DNA of 64,000 nucleotides from Ariolimax columbianus. Lineage: Eukaryota > Mollusca > Gastropoda > Stylommatophora > Arionidae. Below, one piece after another: positions 11,871 through 23,189 of this stretch. The position numbers and the translations under genes were made by a program. Below the pieces are notes generated by a model, which made no database searches, was not told where the DNA came from, and was given only the letters and a program-made list of their open reading frames with translations. Numbering within the stretch: the stretch's first letter is position 1; each line of letters opens with the position of its first letter. Location: assembly GCA_036924085.1 (NCBI GenBank), contig JAVGWX010000018.1:23536848-23600847 (forward strand). Direction: 5' to 3'.

Positions 11871-12105
11871 TATTTTTTTTTTTATTTGTGGCTTTCGTCG
11901 TATTTGTCTAATCCCCAAGGCGGTGTGAGTTGCAGTGTGGTTTTTATTTTGCGCCTGTCGGTCCAGTGTAAGGGTCTGCTTCCTCCTGCATTTTCTAACG
12001 GTTTGCTTGCCCGGGGTAACGGCCCGTACTGTGATGGGGTTCGATCCCAACACCTTCGGGTTGTGAGCCGTGCCACTTAACCACTAGTCCACGCCGTCCC
12101 TTCTG
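11871..12105 (-). mobile_element. SINE-A copy 2
   Basis: Minus strand: GGGACGGCGTGGACTAGTGG head, B-box-like GGGATCGAACCCC, and a body that lacks about 25 bp of the copy 1 body. It ends in the A run that reads as T at 11873-11883. The 7-bp direct repeats AGTTATG at 11864-11870 and 12106-12112 fit a target-site duplication. Confidence 0.88.
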
Positions 12106-12112
12106 AGTTATG

Positions 12113-12555
12113 AATGAAAATAATATTGAAACACGTTTTCCAGCTGTGAATTTTGTTTCGATTTAGAGAATTTCTAGTTGTATTCAATACAGCTGCCCTT
12201 GATGATTGATTTAATTTGTCCAAGCGAAGCATTTATTCATTGCTGTAGCTGCTCCCTGACATGAGGACTGTATTCCAGCAACTCTAGTAACGGCTGCTAT
12301 AGTAATAGTTTGACATGATGCTGCTAGCCCCGTGCACAATCCTCTGTAGTTGGCTTTAATGGCATTCATGTAAGGTTACAGTGGTCCAATTTTTTTCAAC
12401 ACAATTGCAAGTCGGGTGATTTTATATATAAATAAAATTAAAATTAAAATATATATATGTATGCATCTATTTCATCTTCTCTCGTCTTGTGTCATGATAT
12501 CAGATCTTAAGGGCATCACTTTTCATTGACTTTTGAATTGTCTGTCTGTCTATCG
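12113..12555. other. AT-rich DNA without recognised gene
   Basis: No gene recognised. A simple AT-rich stretch lies at 12425-12460. Confidence 0.5.
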
Positions 12556-12559
12556 TCAA

Positions 12560-13190
12560 CGACGCTTCAACTTTCAATATTTTTCAAGTACATTTCTGAA
12601 AATCATCCTTCCACAGCATCGTTTGTTTTCTTCTTTTTCTTGTTCCTCTGACTGTTCCGTTGTGTATTATGTTGCATAGATCATTTGATCTTGACACATG
12701 TATGTAGCATTGGAGCGTGCCTGATTCCACAACAGTCAATTGGTTTTTTATATGTTTCGACATTTTGATAGAGTGTTTTTCATATGTTTGATATTTGTAA
12801 CGTGAATCTTGCAAGTTACTATGAGAATGACTGAGAAGCATCTCCAATATTTATATGTATATTTCCAAGTCAGCATTTATTATCTTTATTTCCCAAATGC
12901 ATGACTATATACAGAGAGAATCAAGGCCTGCATTAATCTGTTCTTACTTTTAAGCTAAATATTCTTATTTTTCCACATTAGCAGTAGATGTGTGAGAAGA
13001 ATTTGTGTGACGATTACTCGTATTTCTGTTCTTGTGACATGTTTCCAAATGATATATCTCAGATAATTAAACTCTTTTAATGTTTCCAATTTATATCCAT
13101 ATTTACAGTGATGTGTTTCTTGATCTCGTCGTTATTATTGGTCATCGGTGAGTACATGTACCTGTTTTTTATTGCAAGCAAATTCACGTG
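12560..13190 (-). pseudogene. RTE-type LINE reverse transcriptase 3' remnant
   Basis: Minus-strand fragments align in order with the RT C-terminus also seen at 62980-63670: an LKTFNYLRYIIWK block (near 13080), LKSKNRLMQALILSVYSHAF (near 12920), a TVVESGTLQCYIHVSRSNDL block and NGTVRGTRKRRKQTMLWKDD (near 12620). Frames shift several times and there are internal stops. It is an old inactive fragment. Confidence 0.7.
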
Positions 13191-13297
13191 TGTCTTCCCC
13201 AACACGCAGATCATGTAATCATGCGTTCTTCTATGATTATAGTTGCATAATAACCATCCAAATCTAGAGATTCATTTATCAACAACAAAAATGTAAC

Positions 13298-13301
<4 letters not shown>

Positions 13302-13391
<90 letters not shown>
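13302..13391. repeat. (AT)n microsatellite
   Basis: About 45 perfect AT dinucleotides. Confidence 0.98.
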
Positions 13392-13393
<2 letters not shown>

Positions 13394-13848
13394 AGAAGTC
13401 TCTGGCTATCAATTTGCATTTTAAAAATGGTGAGGGGATTACACAGCAGATTTTACGACTGGTTCAGAATGAGTAAGGTGGGGTCGTCAGCTACTTTTCT
13501 TTCTGGCTGTACTAGTCTGATAATAAATCAGCTACCAATTTAAGGTTTGGTCGGATGGAAAGTACTTTTAGCAGGGGTTGAACCCTGGACAATTGTCATG
13601 AAAAGCGAGTGGCCTACCACTGAACTAATTGTTTATTTTGTTAGATGTTCAAGAAGTTCCAAATTGCGGTCAACTTTTTTAAACACACGATATTATATAA
13701 ATGAACATAAACATAATACTAGCAACGTCAACCACGCCCTAATATACAATCATGATTGAATAGCCTGGCCATAAGCAGGCAAAATGTCGCACAGTAAAAA
13801 CACCAACAGATCAAGTAGAGTATGTAGTTTTAAGTGAGCCTAGCTCTC
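13392..13848. other. 3' flank of the P450 pseudogene
   Basis: No gene recognised. It probably contains the former 3' UTR of the P450; no convincing poly(A) signal was identified. Confidence 0.4.
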
Positions 13849-15182
13849 TTAAACTCTGGGTATTACTTCCAACTCTATAGGTTTCGAGGGACGTAATGCA
13901 ATAATCCCAAATCCTTTCATCAGCAATTTCTCTCCCTTCTTTGGTTGGGTTCTCTCTGAGAGAGTGAACATCATATCTTTGAGCAAGTAAACGAGAATGA
14001 CCTTCAACTCTGCTATCGCCAGGCGCATCCCCAAGCAGATTCTAGGTCCATACCCAAAAGGCATGAAGGAGATTGGATCTCGATCGGTTTTGTTTTCAGG
14101 AGAGAATCTGTCAGGGTCAATTTTTTCTGGATCAGACCAATACTCAGGGTATATCATTATCTGCCCTATCGGAATGTGGACGTAAGTGCCTTTTGGGATA
14201 TGGCATATGTCTTCGTGCTCTCAGCAGTCCGCAAGATGGTGGAGATCAAGGGGAACAATCGCAAGCACTCATGGATGACCTGTTCTGTGTACTTCAGCTC
14301 TTTCAGCTGCTCGTAATCCACATTTGTCCCTTTAGGGAAGGCCTGATCTATTTCTTCCACAACTTTATCTTGAATTTCTGGATGTAAAGCCAAGCAGTAG
14401 AGTAGAGACTGGAACGCTGTGGACACAGTCTCAACTCCGGCAAGAATCAGAATATTGGCGTTTCCTATAATCTCGTTGTGGCTGAGAGTTCTGGAATTAT
14501 TGTCCTTAAGTCTGGGGTCGTCGTCATCAACGCGCGCATTCAGTAACATGTCCAGCAGGTCTTTAGCCTTGCCTTCGCTTTGACCGGTTGCTGTACTCTT
14601 CCTGCTTTTGATGGTCGAGTTCAGAATACTCACAAAATATGCGTCGGCGTCTTTGTTGATAAAATCAACATTGAAATTTAGCAACCTCAGGATGGGTTCA
14701 ATCGCTGGGAAGTATTGGTACACCCTACCCACGTAACCATGAAATTTGGAGTCAAAGGTAATGAGAGTTCTGGCATAATACGCGAATTCTGATTCTTTCT
14801 CAGATATTGCATGGCTCTCAACTCCAAAACCGACTCTCGCGATAACCTCCGTATCGAACTTGGAAGCAAAGAGTTTGAGGGGAATAAGCTCTCCTTTGTT
14901 GGAGATCTGTTTAGCCAGAGTTGTCAAAGTCTCGGCACTTGCACAGACGTGCTTTACAATGGTTTTCATTTTGGCTCCAGTGAACATGGGGTTTGTGACA
15001 TGGCGAGTCCGCTTCCATCTGTCCCCTGTAGAAGCTGTCAGACCGTACTTCAATGATGAAAGCGTCTTTCTTGATCGACTCCTGGAAAGAAAAAAGAAAA
15101 AGAATATGTCTCATAACTTTTTTGTTATCGAAAAATGCCATCTTAATATATAAACGGCATCATAGGTTAAGTTCTGTAAACC

Positions 15183-15325
15183 ACTCTAGAATTAGTTATT
15201 TGTAGCTACGAACCTCATGTTAAAATATAACAGTAGTTTTTGTTGCTACGAACCTGATGTTAAAATATAAATGTAGTTATTTGTAGCTACCAACCTGATG
15301 TTAAAATATAACAGTAGTTATTGAA
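15183..15325. repeat. About 42-bp tandem repeat, 3 units, in P450 intron
   Basis: Three units containing GTAGCTACGAACCTGATG and TTAAAATATAA. Confidence 0.85.
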
Positions 15326-15654
15326 CAACTAGTGTCCGAATGGTTATTATCTTGGTCTTCTGGTAAGAAATCATACTCGTTTAATGCACTAAGCACTGCA
15401 CGACTACTGTTGAGGCATGTTGTCTGTATTTCCAACCTAGCTCGTCGACAAAATGCTGAAATGGTAGATTATTACTATAGCTTGTCAAAGGTTTCAAAGA
15501 TCAATCAATGTACGTTGCAATTACAGATCAGCAGACTAAGTCGTGAACAAAATATGGATACATCTTCCTGTTCAGTCTCTCTGATCGGTTACTTTCCCTC
15601 GTTGTCATTAGTACTTGGAAGTCACTGGTATTGGCTTCATTTAATTCTTGATGG

Positions 15655-15905
15655 TGGGAAGGAAGACTAACGACTGTCCAGGCAACATATTATGAATAGA
15701 CATGTAAGTCAGGTTCATCCAAAACATACTGAACAAGACCCTCACCTTGACTTCCCCGTAGCCCTTCTCGGAAACGGGCTGTTGTCATGGCAGCCTGGCT
15801 AACAATGTGAGGGATCGACGCAATCCCCGTGGGAGTGAGCGACACGCAGATGGTGCCAGGCATAGCACAACCGACTGGTGGACTCCGGTCCTCCTTCATT
15901 AACAA
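15655..15905 (+). mobile_element. Family B element, 3'-truncated, in P450 intron
   Basis: Begins GGGAAGGAAGACTAACG, as does the delimited copy at 52060, and continues through ACATACTGAACAAGACCC, GGAAACGGGCTGTTGTCATG and CCTGGCTAACAATGTGAGG. It stops after CTCCGGTCCTCCTTCATTA with no (CAA)n tail. Confidence 0.8.
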
Positions 15906-16139
15906 ATTAACCCGATCTACAAAGAACCAAAAATTCTGGAAGGAATGCAGTGGAAAGAGGTAGTTGCCTTTATTTGTTTGTGCCGAACATTTGGCACTTC
16001 AGAGGGAACAGATGCAGATGTAAAGACCTGAATTTGAAGAAGAAGAGTGGCATTCCTGACACTTAACAACAAATAGAGATCCAGAACAAATCTAGATTTA
16101 CATCAAAGTTTGAATTTCCAAAGTCAGTGTCAATTCTGT

Positions 16140-16560
16140 GCTGTTGTTAGGAGCGGAAACACTGAGACTGATCAAGGCGATACAACAAATACGCCAGTCC
16201 TTCGTTAACAGAAGCCTTCGAAGGATAATTGTCATCAAGTGACAGGACATGATTGGGAATTAAACACTCTGGAAAAGCAAAACAGCCACTGGAACAACAC
16301 ACTTAGAGAAGAAAAAACGGCTAGATAGGAGATACGCCGAGGAAGACATTATTCAATTTAACAAGGCAGACTCTCAAATGGAAACCTCAAGGAAAGAGAA
16401 AAAGAAGTAAACCTAAAAATACATGGATAGGAAAGAGAATGTGAGATGGAACTACAGTTACATTGTTACACATGGAGAGAGGCGGAAAGATCAGCCCAGA
16501 ACCGTGTATACTAGCGATATATTATCAATTCCCTATCCACTGCGATGGGATTTTATTGAT
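16140..16560 (+). pseudogene. LINE 3'-end remnant in P450 intron
   Basis: Plus-strand pieces read as a non-LTR RT C-terminus: a SFVNRSLRRIIVIK block, then LKWKPQGKRKRSKPKNTW, the basic GKRKRGRPKNTW motif found before the stop of many LINE RTs. Frameshifts separate the pieces. Confidence 0.65.
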
Positions 16561-16981
16561 TTATTATTTAGTTATTGACCGTTTTAATATAATGACGATG
16601 ATCTTACCTGTCAATAAAGTTGTCAAAGTCCTTGACCAGAATTTGTTTCACAAGCTGAAGGTCTTTCGTAATTAAAACTGTGCGATGAGGTAGCAGACCA
16701 TATGCTCCACACGTTTTACCATAAAGCGAGATTCACTTCTTTAAAGTTGAGTCCTCTCCTTTGTCTAGCTCCAGTTAGTGGTCAATGATAAGTAAGGGTT
16801 TGGGTCCAGGAACACCAAGCTTCTCCCAGGTTCCATGGTGGCGAGTGGCGTAGAAGTAATAGAGCAGGGTCAGGACAAGAACTGACAAGACCAGAAACTG
16901 GCTGACCGATAACTCGCCAAAAAGTTCGTATAAATTGGGACCTGCATCTGAAAATGTATATATAAATCATTTTACAGGAAT

Positions 16982-17099
16982 ACATTATCTAAGCTGTTGA
17001 CAATGAAGGGAGTTTATTGAAAGGGGGAGGGGCGGGTGGCATTGTTGGACTCAGCGACTAGGCTTTCGTTTTTTGTTCTTTTTTGCCGAGGGAGGAGGG
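16982..17099. other. Upstream flank of P450 exon
   Basis: Purine-rich tract; nothing recognised. Confidence 0.3.
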
Positions 17100-17425
17100 G
17101 GCAAAACAATTTGACCCCGAAATAAGGGACAGGAAGAGCGATCAATAGAAGAACAATAAGATAAAGCGGAAGTCCAGAAAAAGTGAGATACGATGAACAG
17201 AACCGTCTTGGTGGGGACCCAAGAGGTTGGGCAAAAGAGAGGAGGGTCTAAGACAACATATCCAAGAATCGTAGAGGCTGAGATGTGAATTTTAGATCAC
17301 AGTTGGGGCATTATTCGAATGATATCAATAGACTGGTTGAGGTGGAGGGTGTTTGTTGCTGCCCTTAACGACCCCCATCAGGCGTGAAGGCCAGTGGTAG
17401 CTTTATCAGTCACTGACCAATGAAC
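17100..17425 (+). pseudogene. LINE 3'-end remnant
   Basis: Ends in WRVFVAALNDPHQA and a stop near 17388, the typical WR-FVAAL end of a LINE RT. It is preceded by degenerate codons and followed by GAACTAAGAAGAAG. The same 3' end recurs at 30228-30300. Confidence 0.65.
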
Positions 17426-17707
17426 TAAGAAGAAGTGGGTAGAGCGTAGATGAACTAAAAATGTGTTGTTTTTTTTTTAAATATGTCGAAGGACAGAAAT
17501 AAAGTGAGAACATGAGAAAACAAATAAGGACAAAGAGATTAATTGGAGACAGAAAACAAAATTCGATTAAAGAACTAAGAGTAACAAATTTCACAGAGGA
17601 TAAGTGAACATAATTCTGTTGTGTTGTTTGCAGTGAAAGTGTTGTTGCATTATTTTTACTTGTAGGCTGTTTGTAACAATATTTAATACTACTTGCAATA
17701 ATGTATC

Positions 17708-18418
17708 TCTTCAACATGACTGTGCTTTGGTAGAAGGTCTTTGATTTTGTTCCTGTCAGCTTGACTGTGCTTTGGTGGCAGGTCTTTGATTTTGTTCCTG
17801 TCAACTTGACTGTGCTTTGGTAGCAGGTCTTTGATTTTGTTCCTGTCAACTTGACTGTGCTTTGGTAGCAGGTCTTTGATTTTGTTCCTGTCAACTTGAC
17901 TGTGCTTTGGTAGCAGGTCTTTGATTTTGTTCCTGTCAGCTTGACTGTGCTTTGGTGGCAGGTCTTTGATTTTGTTCCTGTCAACTTGACTGTGCTTTGG
18001 TAGCAGGTCTTTGATTTTGTTCCTGTCAACTTGACTGTGCTTTGGTAGCAGGTCTTTGATTTTGTTCCTGTCAACTTGACTGTGCTTTGGTGGCAGGTCT
18101 TTGATTTTGTTCCTGTCAACTTGACTGTGCTTTGGTAGCAGGTCTTTGATTTTGTTCCTGTCAGCTTAACTGTGCTTTGGTAGCAGGTCTTCGATTTTGT
18201 TCATTTCTACTTTACAGTTTTAGTAGCAGGTCTTTAATCTTGTTCCTGTCAACTTGACTGTGCTTTGGTAGAAGGTCTTTGATTTTGTTCTTGCCAATGT
18301 TACTGTGTTTTGGTAGGAGGTCTTTGATATTATCCTTTTCAACTTGACTGTGTTTGAGTACCAGATCCTTGGTTTTGTTCCTGTCAACGGTTGTCTGTTT
18401 AGGTAACAGCTTGTCATT
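17708..18418. repeat. 45-bp minisatellite, about 16 units
   Basis: Units of CTTGACTGTGCTTTGGTAGC and AGGTCTTTGATTTTGTTCCT. At 45 bp (15 codons) the minus frame stays open and repeats TGTKSKTCYQSTVKL nine times, but flanking sequence gives no start context, no signal peptide and no homology, so I treat it as non-coding. Outer units (18200-18420) are more diverged than central ones. Confidence 0.9.
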
Positions 18419-18430
18419 TTGCACACAAAA

Positions 18431-18660
18431 AAATCTAGATTGTGGATGTGGTTAGGTACACTACGAAATATCTGGATTGTGGATGTGGTTAGGTACACCA
18501 GGAAACATCTGGATTGTGGATGTGGTTAGGTACGCTAGGAAACATCTGGATTGTGGATGTGATTAGGTACGCTAGGAAACATCTGGATTGTGGATGTGGT
18601 TAGGTACACCAGGAAACATCTGGATTGTGAATATGGTTAGGTACACCAGGAAATATCATT
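18431..18660. repeat. 37-bp minisatellite, about 6 units
   Basis: Units of ATCTGGATTGTGGATGTGG and TTAGGTACACCAGGAAAC, directly after the 45-bp array. Confidence 0.9.
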
Positions 18661-18879
18661 TCTTGGCCGTGTGCAAGACGATATGTGTGGATAATTCTCT
18701 TCTTGGGTATTGATCAAAATTTTCCACCTGACTGACGACAGCGACTTAACACTCTACACCTGTGACATAGACAACCGGTATTCAGGTAGACGTACGGTGT
18801 GTTTCACCGTACCGTGACGTTAGCCACTGCACCTGAATGATGAGAGATGGACAAATAGAAAAGGGGTGTGTGATTGTTG

Positions 18880-20035
18880 ACTAAATGGATATATAGATAG
18901 ATAGACGAGTCGGACAATGTAGACAGACAGACAAGCAGACAGGGATGCAGACAGGCAGGCCGGAATACAGGCAGGCAAGCAGGCAGAAAGGCAGAAGCAA
19001 GGACGGACGCATACAGACAGGCAGAGATGCAGAGGAAGGCATAGACGGACGGACGCAAACAGATAGGCAGACTGACAGCCGCACAGACGAACGGACGCAG
19101 ATAGATAAACAAGACAGACTGACGGACGGACGTAGACAGACAGAAGGACGGGCGGATGGGTGGGTGAATCGATGTACGGACGTAGGAACAAACGGAGATA
19201 CGGACAGACAGAATGACAGACGGACGGACGAATGGATGAATGGATGTACGGACGGATAGACAGACAGACAGATAGATATACATACACTTTGAGAAAGAGA
19301 CAGGCAGAGATAAATGACGTTTGTGGTAAGAAATTGTAAAGATGTAAAGAGAAAAGTACAAACAATTATCTCGGAACACTTGCCTTCCTTCGTCGTACGC
19401 AGTCAGACAGTAACCATTATTTTTTCGAAAAAAGCGGCGGTCATCCTGAGGCTGTCGCCACTGCCATAGAGCTTGTCTTGCAGTTCCACTGGTGATGGCC
19501 ACATCTGCTCTCTCTGATCCTCGTATGTCGGGCAGTTCTGCAGCAGATGTTCAGCGGTCATTTTACCAGTACCGCACGGGCATTCGTCGGTACCACCTAT
19601 CTTCAATTTGTTGAATATGTGGTACCTCAGTCTATTGTGGCCAGTGCGAAGTCTGAAGACAACGACCTGCTCTCTTCGGTTCAACTGGTAATAGGCATCG
19701 TTTTTGGTGTAGCCGGTATGTTCGGTTTCCCATTTGGTCATGTATCTGGCTTTGATAAGCCGTTTTGACTCTTCGTACGTCTTACTAGTATATGTTTGTG
19801 GTCACTTACCTTCCGATCAAGTAGATCTGCTTTGGCCTAAAGCCCTTGTATAAACATTTGTCCACCAACTGCTTAATTAAATAGCTACAACGCTGAGTTA
19901 CAGGCCACTAGTCAAAGTTCTCGTGACTGTTAATAACAGTACCATGGTCCTGATAGGAGTAAATATGTGCGTGTGCAGTGGCGAATTCATTTGGGGTGTT
20001 GGGGAAGGGGAAGGGGCACGGTAGGGGGGAGGGGG
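18880..20035. repeat. Direct segmental duplication, copy 2
   Basis: Same-strand copy of 9915-10400: (GACA/GACG)n at 18895-19275, GAGAAAGAGACAGGCAGAGA, GGAACACTTGCC, then, after the LINE-A insertion at 19390-19802, ACTTACCTTCCGATCAAG and GCCTAAAGCCCTTGTATAAA through to the G-rich end. Confidence 0.82.
19390..19802 (-). mobile_element. LINE-A, 5'-truncated copy
   Basis: A 413-bp 3' fragment of the LINE at 27521-30215. Its minus-strand frame (19403-19741) gives 112 residues that differ from that element at only 7 positions, including the CPCGTGKM..EH..C knuckle. The 12-bp direct repeats CACTTRCCTTCC at 19378-19389 and 19803-19814 (one mismatch) are a target-site duplication. The undisturbed target is copy 1 of the segmental duplication, at about 10207-10218. 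Confidence 0.92.
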
Positions 20036-20329
20036 AGAGGGTGATGAGAGACGTGCCTACAAGAATCTTGTGGTCGTATTTTCAGGAGAATATGTTTACT
20101 TACTTTTCCTAAATCAACACTTGAAATAAAACGGCCAAACACAATAACAAGTCCAGAGCTTCTCCTATTTTGGAAATAAGATAATGAAAAATATACTTAA
20201 TTGAAGATACCAAATTGACATCATAAAAAAAAAGGGATAGATAAATCCATTTTTTTTCTTCAAAATAAGTCAAATATAGACATCCAGTAAAGACGGTAAC
20301 AAATTAAAAATGAGAATTATCAGGTTTTA
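20036..20329. other. AT-rich DNA without recognised gene
   Basis: Nothing recognised. Confidence 0.3.
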
Positions 20330-20700
20330 TTTATTTTGCCTTTATGGTGCAGCATAGAAACATGGAGCATGAATAAATTGTTACGGGCGAGAATTGATGC
20401 CCTTGAAATTTTGATAGATAGAAGAATGGGAAAAATGTCCTGGAAAGAAACAAAACACATAAGAAAGACTGAGAAATTAGGGACGGATGGAAAATTTATG
20501 AACGATATCAGAATCCGAAATTTAAGATATTTTGGTCAAAAAAAGACAAATTTGCTGGAAGCAATACTGGAGGCGTGGCAGAGGTAAACAATGATATAAG
20601 TGAGTAACATAAAAACCTGGGTAGAGAACAATATTACAGACTGTACCATCAGGACTTTGGAGATCCACTATGATTGACCTTAGATGTGCGGATAGTATTT
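20330..20700 (+). pseudogene. LINE RT C-terminal remnant
   Basis: Plus-strand frame 20336-20587 carries ETWSMNKLLRARIDALEIL and FMNDIRIRNLRYFGQKK, typical of the RT C-terminus of RTE-like elements. A shifted frame adds a KTWVENNITD block (GRPRxxWxxNI equivalent). It is 5'-truncated and frameshifted. Confidence 0.72.
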
Positions 20701-20704
20701 TAAC

Positions 20705-20905
20705 AACTTTTCAGGACGATGAGGCTAACGCCTGGCCAAGAAAAATACCCTGATCAGACAATGTTAGCCAGGGTCAGGAGAAATATACTGGCCAAGACTC
20801 TCACCTGACCTCCTCGTTTGTCACCCTGGAAACGGGCTGTTGTCGAGGACAACAGTCTGGCTAACATAGTGAGGTTTGACGTGATCTAGGTAGTATTGTC
20901 AAATT
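20705..20905 (+). mobile_element. Family B element, 3'-truncated
   Basis: GAGGCTAACGCCTGGCCAAG, CTGATCAGACAATGTTAGCC, GGAAACGGGCTGTTGTCGAG, CTGGCTAACATAGTGAGG. It is cut after the GTGATC block, just before the 47-bp array. Confidence 0.78.
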
Positions 20906-20954
20906 CCCATGCGTTAAAGCAGTGAAAATCCACTAATCAATTGTGGGTTTGATC

Positions 20955-21665
20955 TAGCTATAAGTCTGCATGTGTTTCTGTTTTTCTGTCTGCATTGATC
21001 GGTCCCGTAAGTCTGCATGTGTTTCTGCTTGTCTGTCTGCATTGATCGGTCCCGTAAGTCTGCATGTGTTTCTGCTTGTCTGTCTGCATTGATCGGTCCC
21101 GTAAGTCTGCATGTGTTTCTGCTTGTCTGTCTGCATTGATCGGTCCCGTAAGTCTGCATGTGTTTCTGTTTGTCTGTCTGCATTGATCGATCCCGTAAAT
21201 CTGCATGTGTTTCTGCTTGTCTGTCTGCATTGATCGGTCCCGTAAATCTGCATGTGTTTCTGTTTGTCTGTCTGCATTGATCGGTCCCGTAAATCTGCAT
21301 GTGTTTCTGTTTGTCTGTCTGCATTGATCGGTCCCGTACGTCTGCGTTTGTTTTTGCTTGTCTGTCCGCATTGATCGGTCCCGTAAGTCTGCATGTGTTT
21401 CTGCTTGTCTGTCTGCATTGATCGGTCCCGTAAGTCTGCTTTTGTTTTTGCTTGTCTGTCTGCATTGATCGGTCCCGTAAGTCTGCATGTGTTTCAGCTT
21501 GTCTGTCTGCAGTGACCGGTCTCGTAAGTCTGCGTTTGTTTTTGCTTGTCTGTCTGCATTGATCGGTCCCGTAAGTCTGCATGTGTTTCAGCTTGTCTGT
21601 CTGCAGTGACCGGTCTCGTAAGTCTGCGTTTGTTTTTGCTTGTCTGTCTGCAGTGATCGGTTCCG
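20955..21665. repeat. 47-bp minisatellite, about 15 units
   Basis: Units of GTCTGCATGTGTTTCTGC, TTGTCTGTCTGCATTG and ATCGGTCCCGTAA. 47 bp is not a multiple of 3, and all three minus frames stay open, giving three overlapping frames that cycle the same 47-residue peptide. It is a repeat artefact, not a gene. Two variant unit types (TGCATGTGTTTC and TGCGTTTGTTTTT) alternate at the right end. Confidence 0.92.
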
Positions 21666-21669
21666 TTCG

Positions 21670-22004
21670 AACAATGTTTTTATTTATTCATTCCACTCTG
21701 TAATCACACACTCTTTTTCCATCTGTCAATTTCTCTTCAATCAGGTGCTATTCAGGTGCCATTCAGGTGCCATGGCTGGCGCCACGGTAGGGTGAAATAT
21801 ACTGCACATCACTCTGATACTGAATGTTGATACATCGTAAGTGTAGAGTGATAAGGCGTTAGCGTAATATATTGATCCACAATTCAATTCATTTGCCGAC
21901 TCTGCAATGTAGATTGGCTTCAGAGGACCTCTAATATCATCTGTCTTTTGTCTTGACGGTACTCTCACTCAGAATGACATTAGTACATCTTTTTTGTTTG
22001 TTTT
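21670..22004. other. No recognisable feature
   Basis: No gene recognised; a short tandem GGTGCCATTCA-type repeat lies at 21745-21770. Confidence 0.35.
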
Positions 22005-22810
22005 GCAAAGTGTTTGCCTATCAGTATTTTACTGGCGGAGGCACGTCCTTTTCCAACCCGAGCCGCAGCCTTTTAGGTGATATCAGTGCTTGGATGCATG
22101 TGTGTGTCTATATACTTAACTTAACTTAACTTAACGTCTTTATACTGATTTAGAAGACTGCAGAATCTGTATAAAACCAGTTTCATTTACATTACCTTGC
22201 TCTAAAAGCTATGCGCATCCAATTTATTCTTAAATGCAGTAATTGTCTCTGCCTCCACCACCTCCTGTAGCAATGCATTCCAAGCATTCACCACTCTCTG
22301 ACCAAAAAAATTATTTCTTATATCTAATCTGGTACTTTGTTTAGTTAATTTGTAGCTAGATATTACCTCTTGTTCTTGTGGGTGGTTGTATTTTGAAAAA
22401 AACTTGTTATAGTCTAATTTATTCATTCCTCTGATCATCTTATAAACCTGTATTGTCACCTCGAATTCTTCTCTCTTCTAGACACTGTAGGCCGGTTTTT
22501 CTAAGTCGTTCCTCATGATTCTGGAATCTTACTATCAGGTTTGTCGCTCTTCTTTGTATCCTCTTCAGCGTGTTTATTTCCCATCTATGATTAGGACTCC
22601 ACACCTGTACACAGTAATCCAATCTATATCTAACTAATGCTTTATACAGTTTCACTATCACTTCCTTTCTCTAATATGTAAGACATATGCTAGTTTGGGC
22701 GCTCTCAGATGTCAACACAACCGAAGTGCAATGGAAAGGTCTCACACTGAGGGCGCGTGTGAAAGCTGTGGAAGAGTGTGAAAGCTGTGTAAGAGTATTA
22801 ATTAATGGAC
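22005..22810 (-). mobile_element. Family E element split by a CR1-like LINE
   Basis: Parts 22005-22114 and 22676-22810 together match the family E copies at 45400, 50950 and 57715 (TACTGGCGGAGGC, GCTTGGATG, GCTCTCAGA, AAGTGCAATGGAAAGG, GAGGGCGCGTGTGAAAG). The A-rich 3' end of the family points to the minus orientation. The LINE at 22115-22675 lies between. Confidence 0.78.
22115..22675 (-). pseudogene. CR1/L2-like LINE RT C-terminus with (TTAAG)n tail
   Basis: Two minus frames. The first (22661-22440) contains KALVRYRLDYCVQVWSP and TLKRIQRRATNLIVRF. The second (22459-22202) contains VYKMIRGMNKLDYNKFFS, then RLDIRNNFFGQRVVNAWN and FKNKLDAHS, the usual CR1/L2-type RT end. The frame breaks at the RRIRGD..IQVYK junction (about 22455), where the copy at 24255 reads through. 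The 3' end is (TTAAG)n, seen as TTAACTTAACTTAAC at 22115-22134. Confidence 0.85.
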
Positions 22811-23189
22811 AGAGTCAAATGAAACAGAGTGTGAGATGAGAAGAGAGAGGAGTGAGTATGCGTGAGAATATTAGTCCATCTTTAAACGTTGCCCTCCCAC
22901 TTATAGCGCTGCCCTCTTCTTTTCTGCATACCTCCAACCTTCTTCTACAGTATTATTTTCAATAAAGTATCATGTCTTTTTAAAAGTTCAAAATATTGGA
23001 CTTGCAAATTTTTAGTTTATTTATTAATTCAATAGATTTCACTGCGCGGATTATCTACACCTGTTGTCTTGCGCACAGCCAAGAACACTCACTACCTAGG
23101 TTTTACCTGCAAGGTGTCAAGCTGCTCTTACTCGAGCCCGTTGCCTTGAAGTGGTGAGGGAGGCAATTTGTGGGTAAGATACGAACAAC

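Larger units (their letters stand above)
13849..16947 (-). pseudogene. CYP3-clan cytochrome P450 pseudogene
   Basis: Membrane-anchored haem mono-oxygenase of the CYP3 clan, now broken. The first visible exon (16947-16608) follows a TTTTCAG acceptor and encodes a membrane anchor (SQFLVLSVLVLTLLYYFYAT) and the proline hinge VPGPKPLL. It ends ILVKDFDNFIDR at a GTAAGA donor. The intron (16607-15082) ends in a pyrimidine-rich CTTTCCAG. The last exon (15081-13849) has the C-helix WKRTR, the I-helix LILAGVETVSTA, K-helix ECLR, DPDRF, and the haem loop FMPFGYGPRICLGMRLA with its Cys ligand. Breaks: TAA at 16775-16777, TGA at 16733-16735, and a one-base frameshift at about 14200 between the K-helix and haem halves. 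No in-frame ATG precedes the anchor, so a short 5' exon or the start is missing. The single 1.2-kb last exon is unusual for CYP3 genes. Confidence 0.9.

Noticed and set aside
17406..18119. 237-codon frame with nine 15-residue repeats, resembling a repeat protein
   Set aside because: Frame equals a 45-bp minisatellite continuing into ordinary AT-rich DNA; no signal peptide, splice context or homology seen.
20914..21582. Three overlapping repeat frames of 154-222 codons
   Set aside because: 47-bp minisatellite read in three frames.
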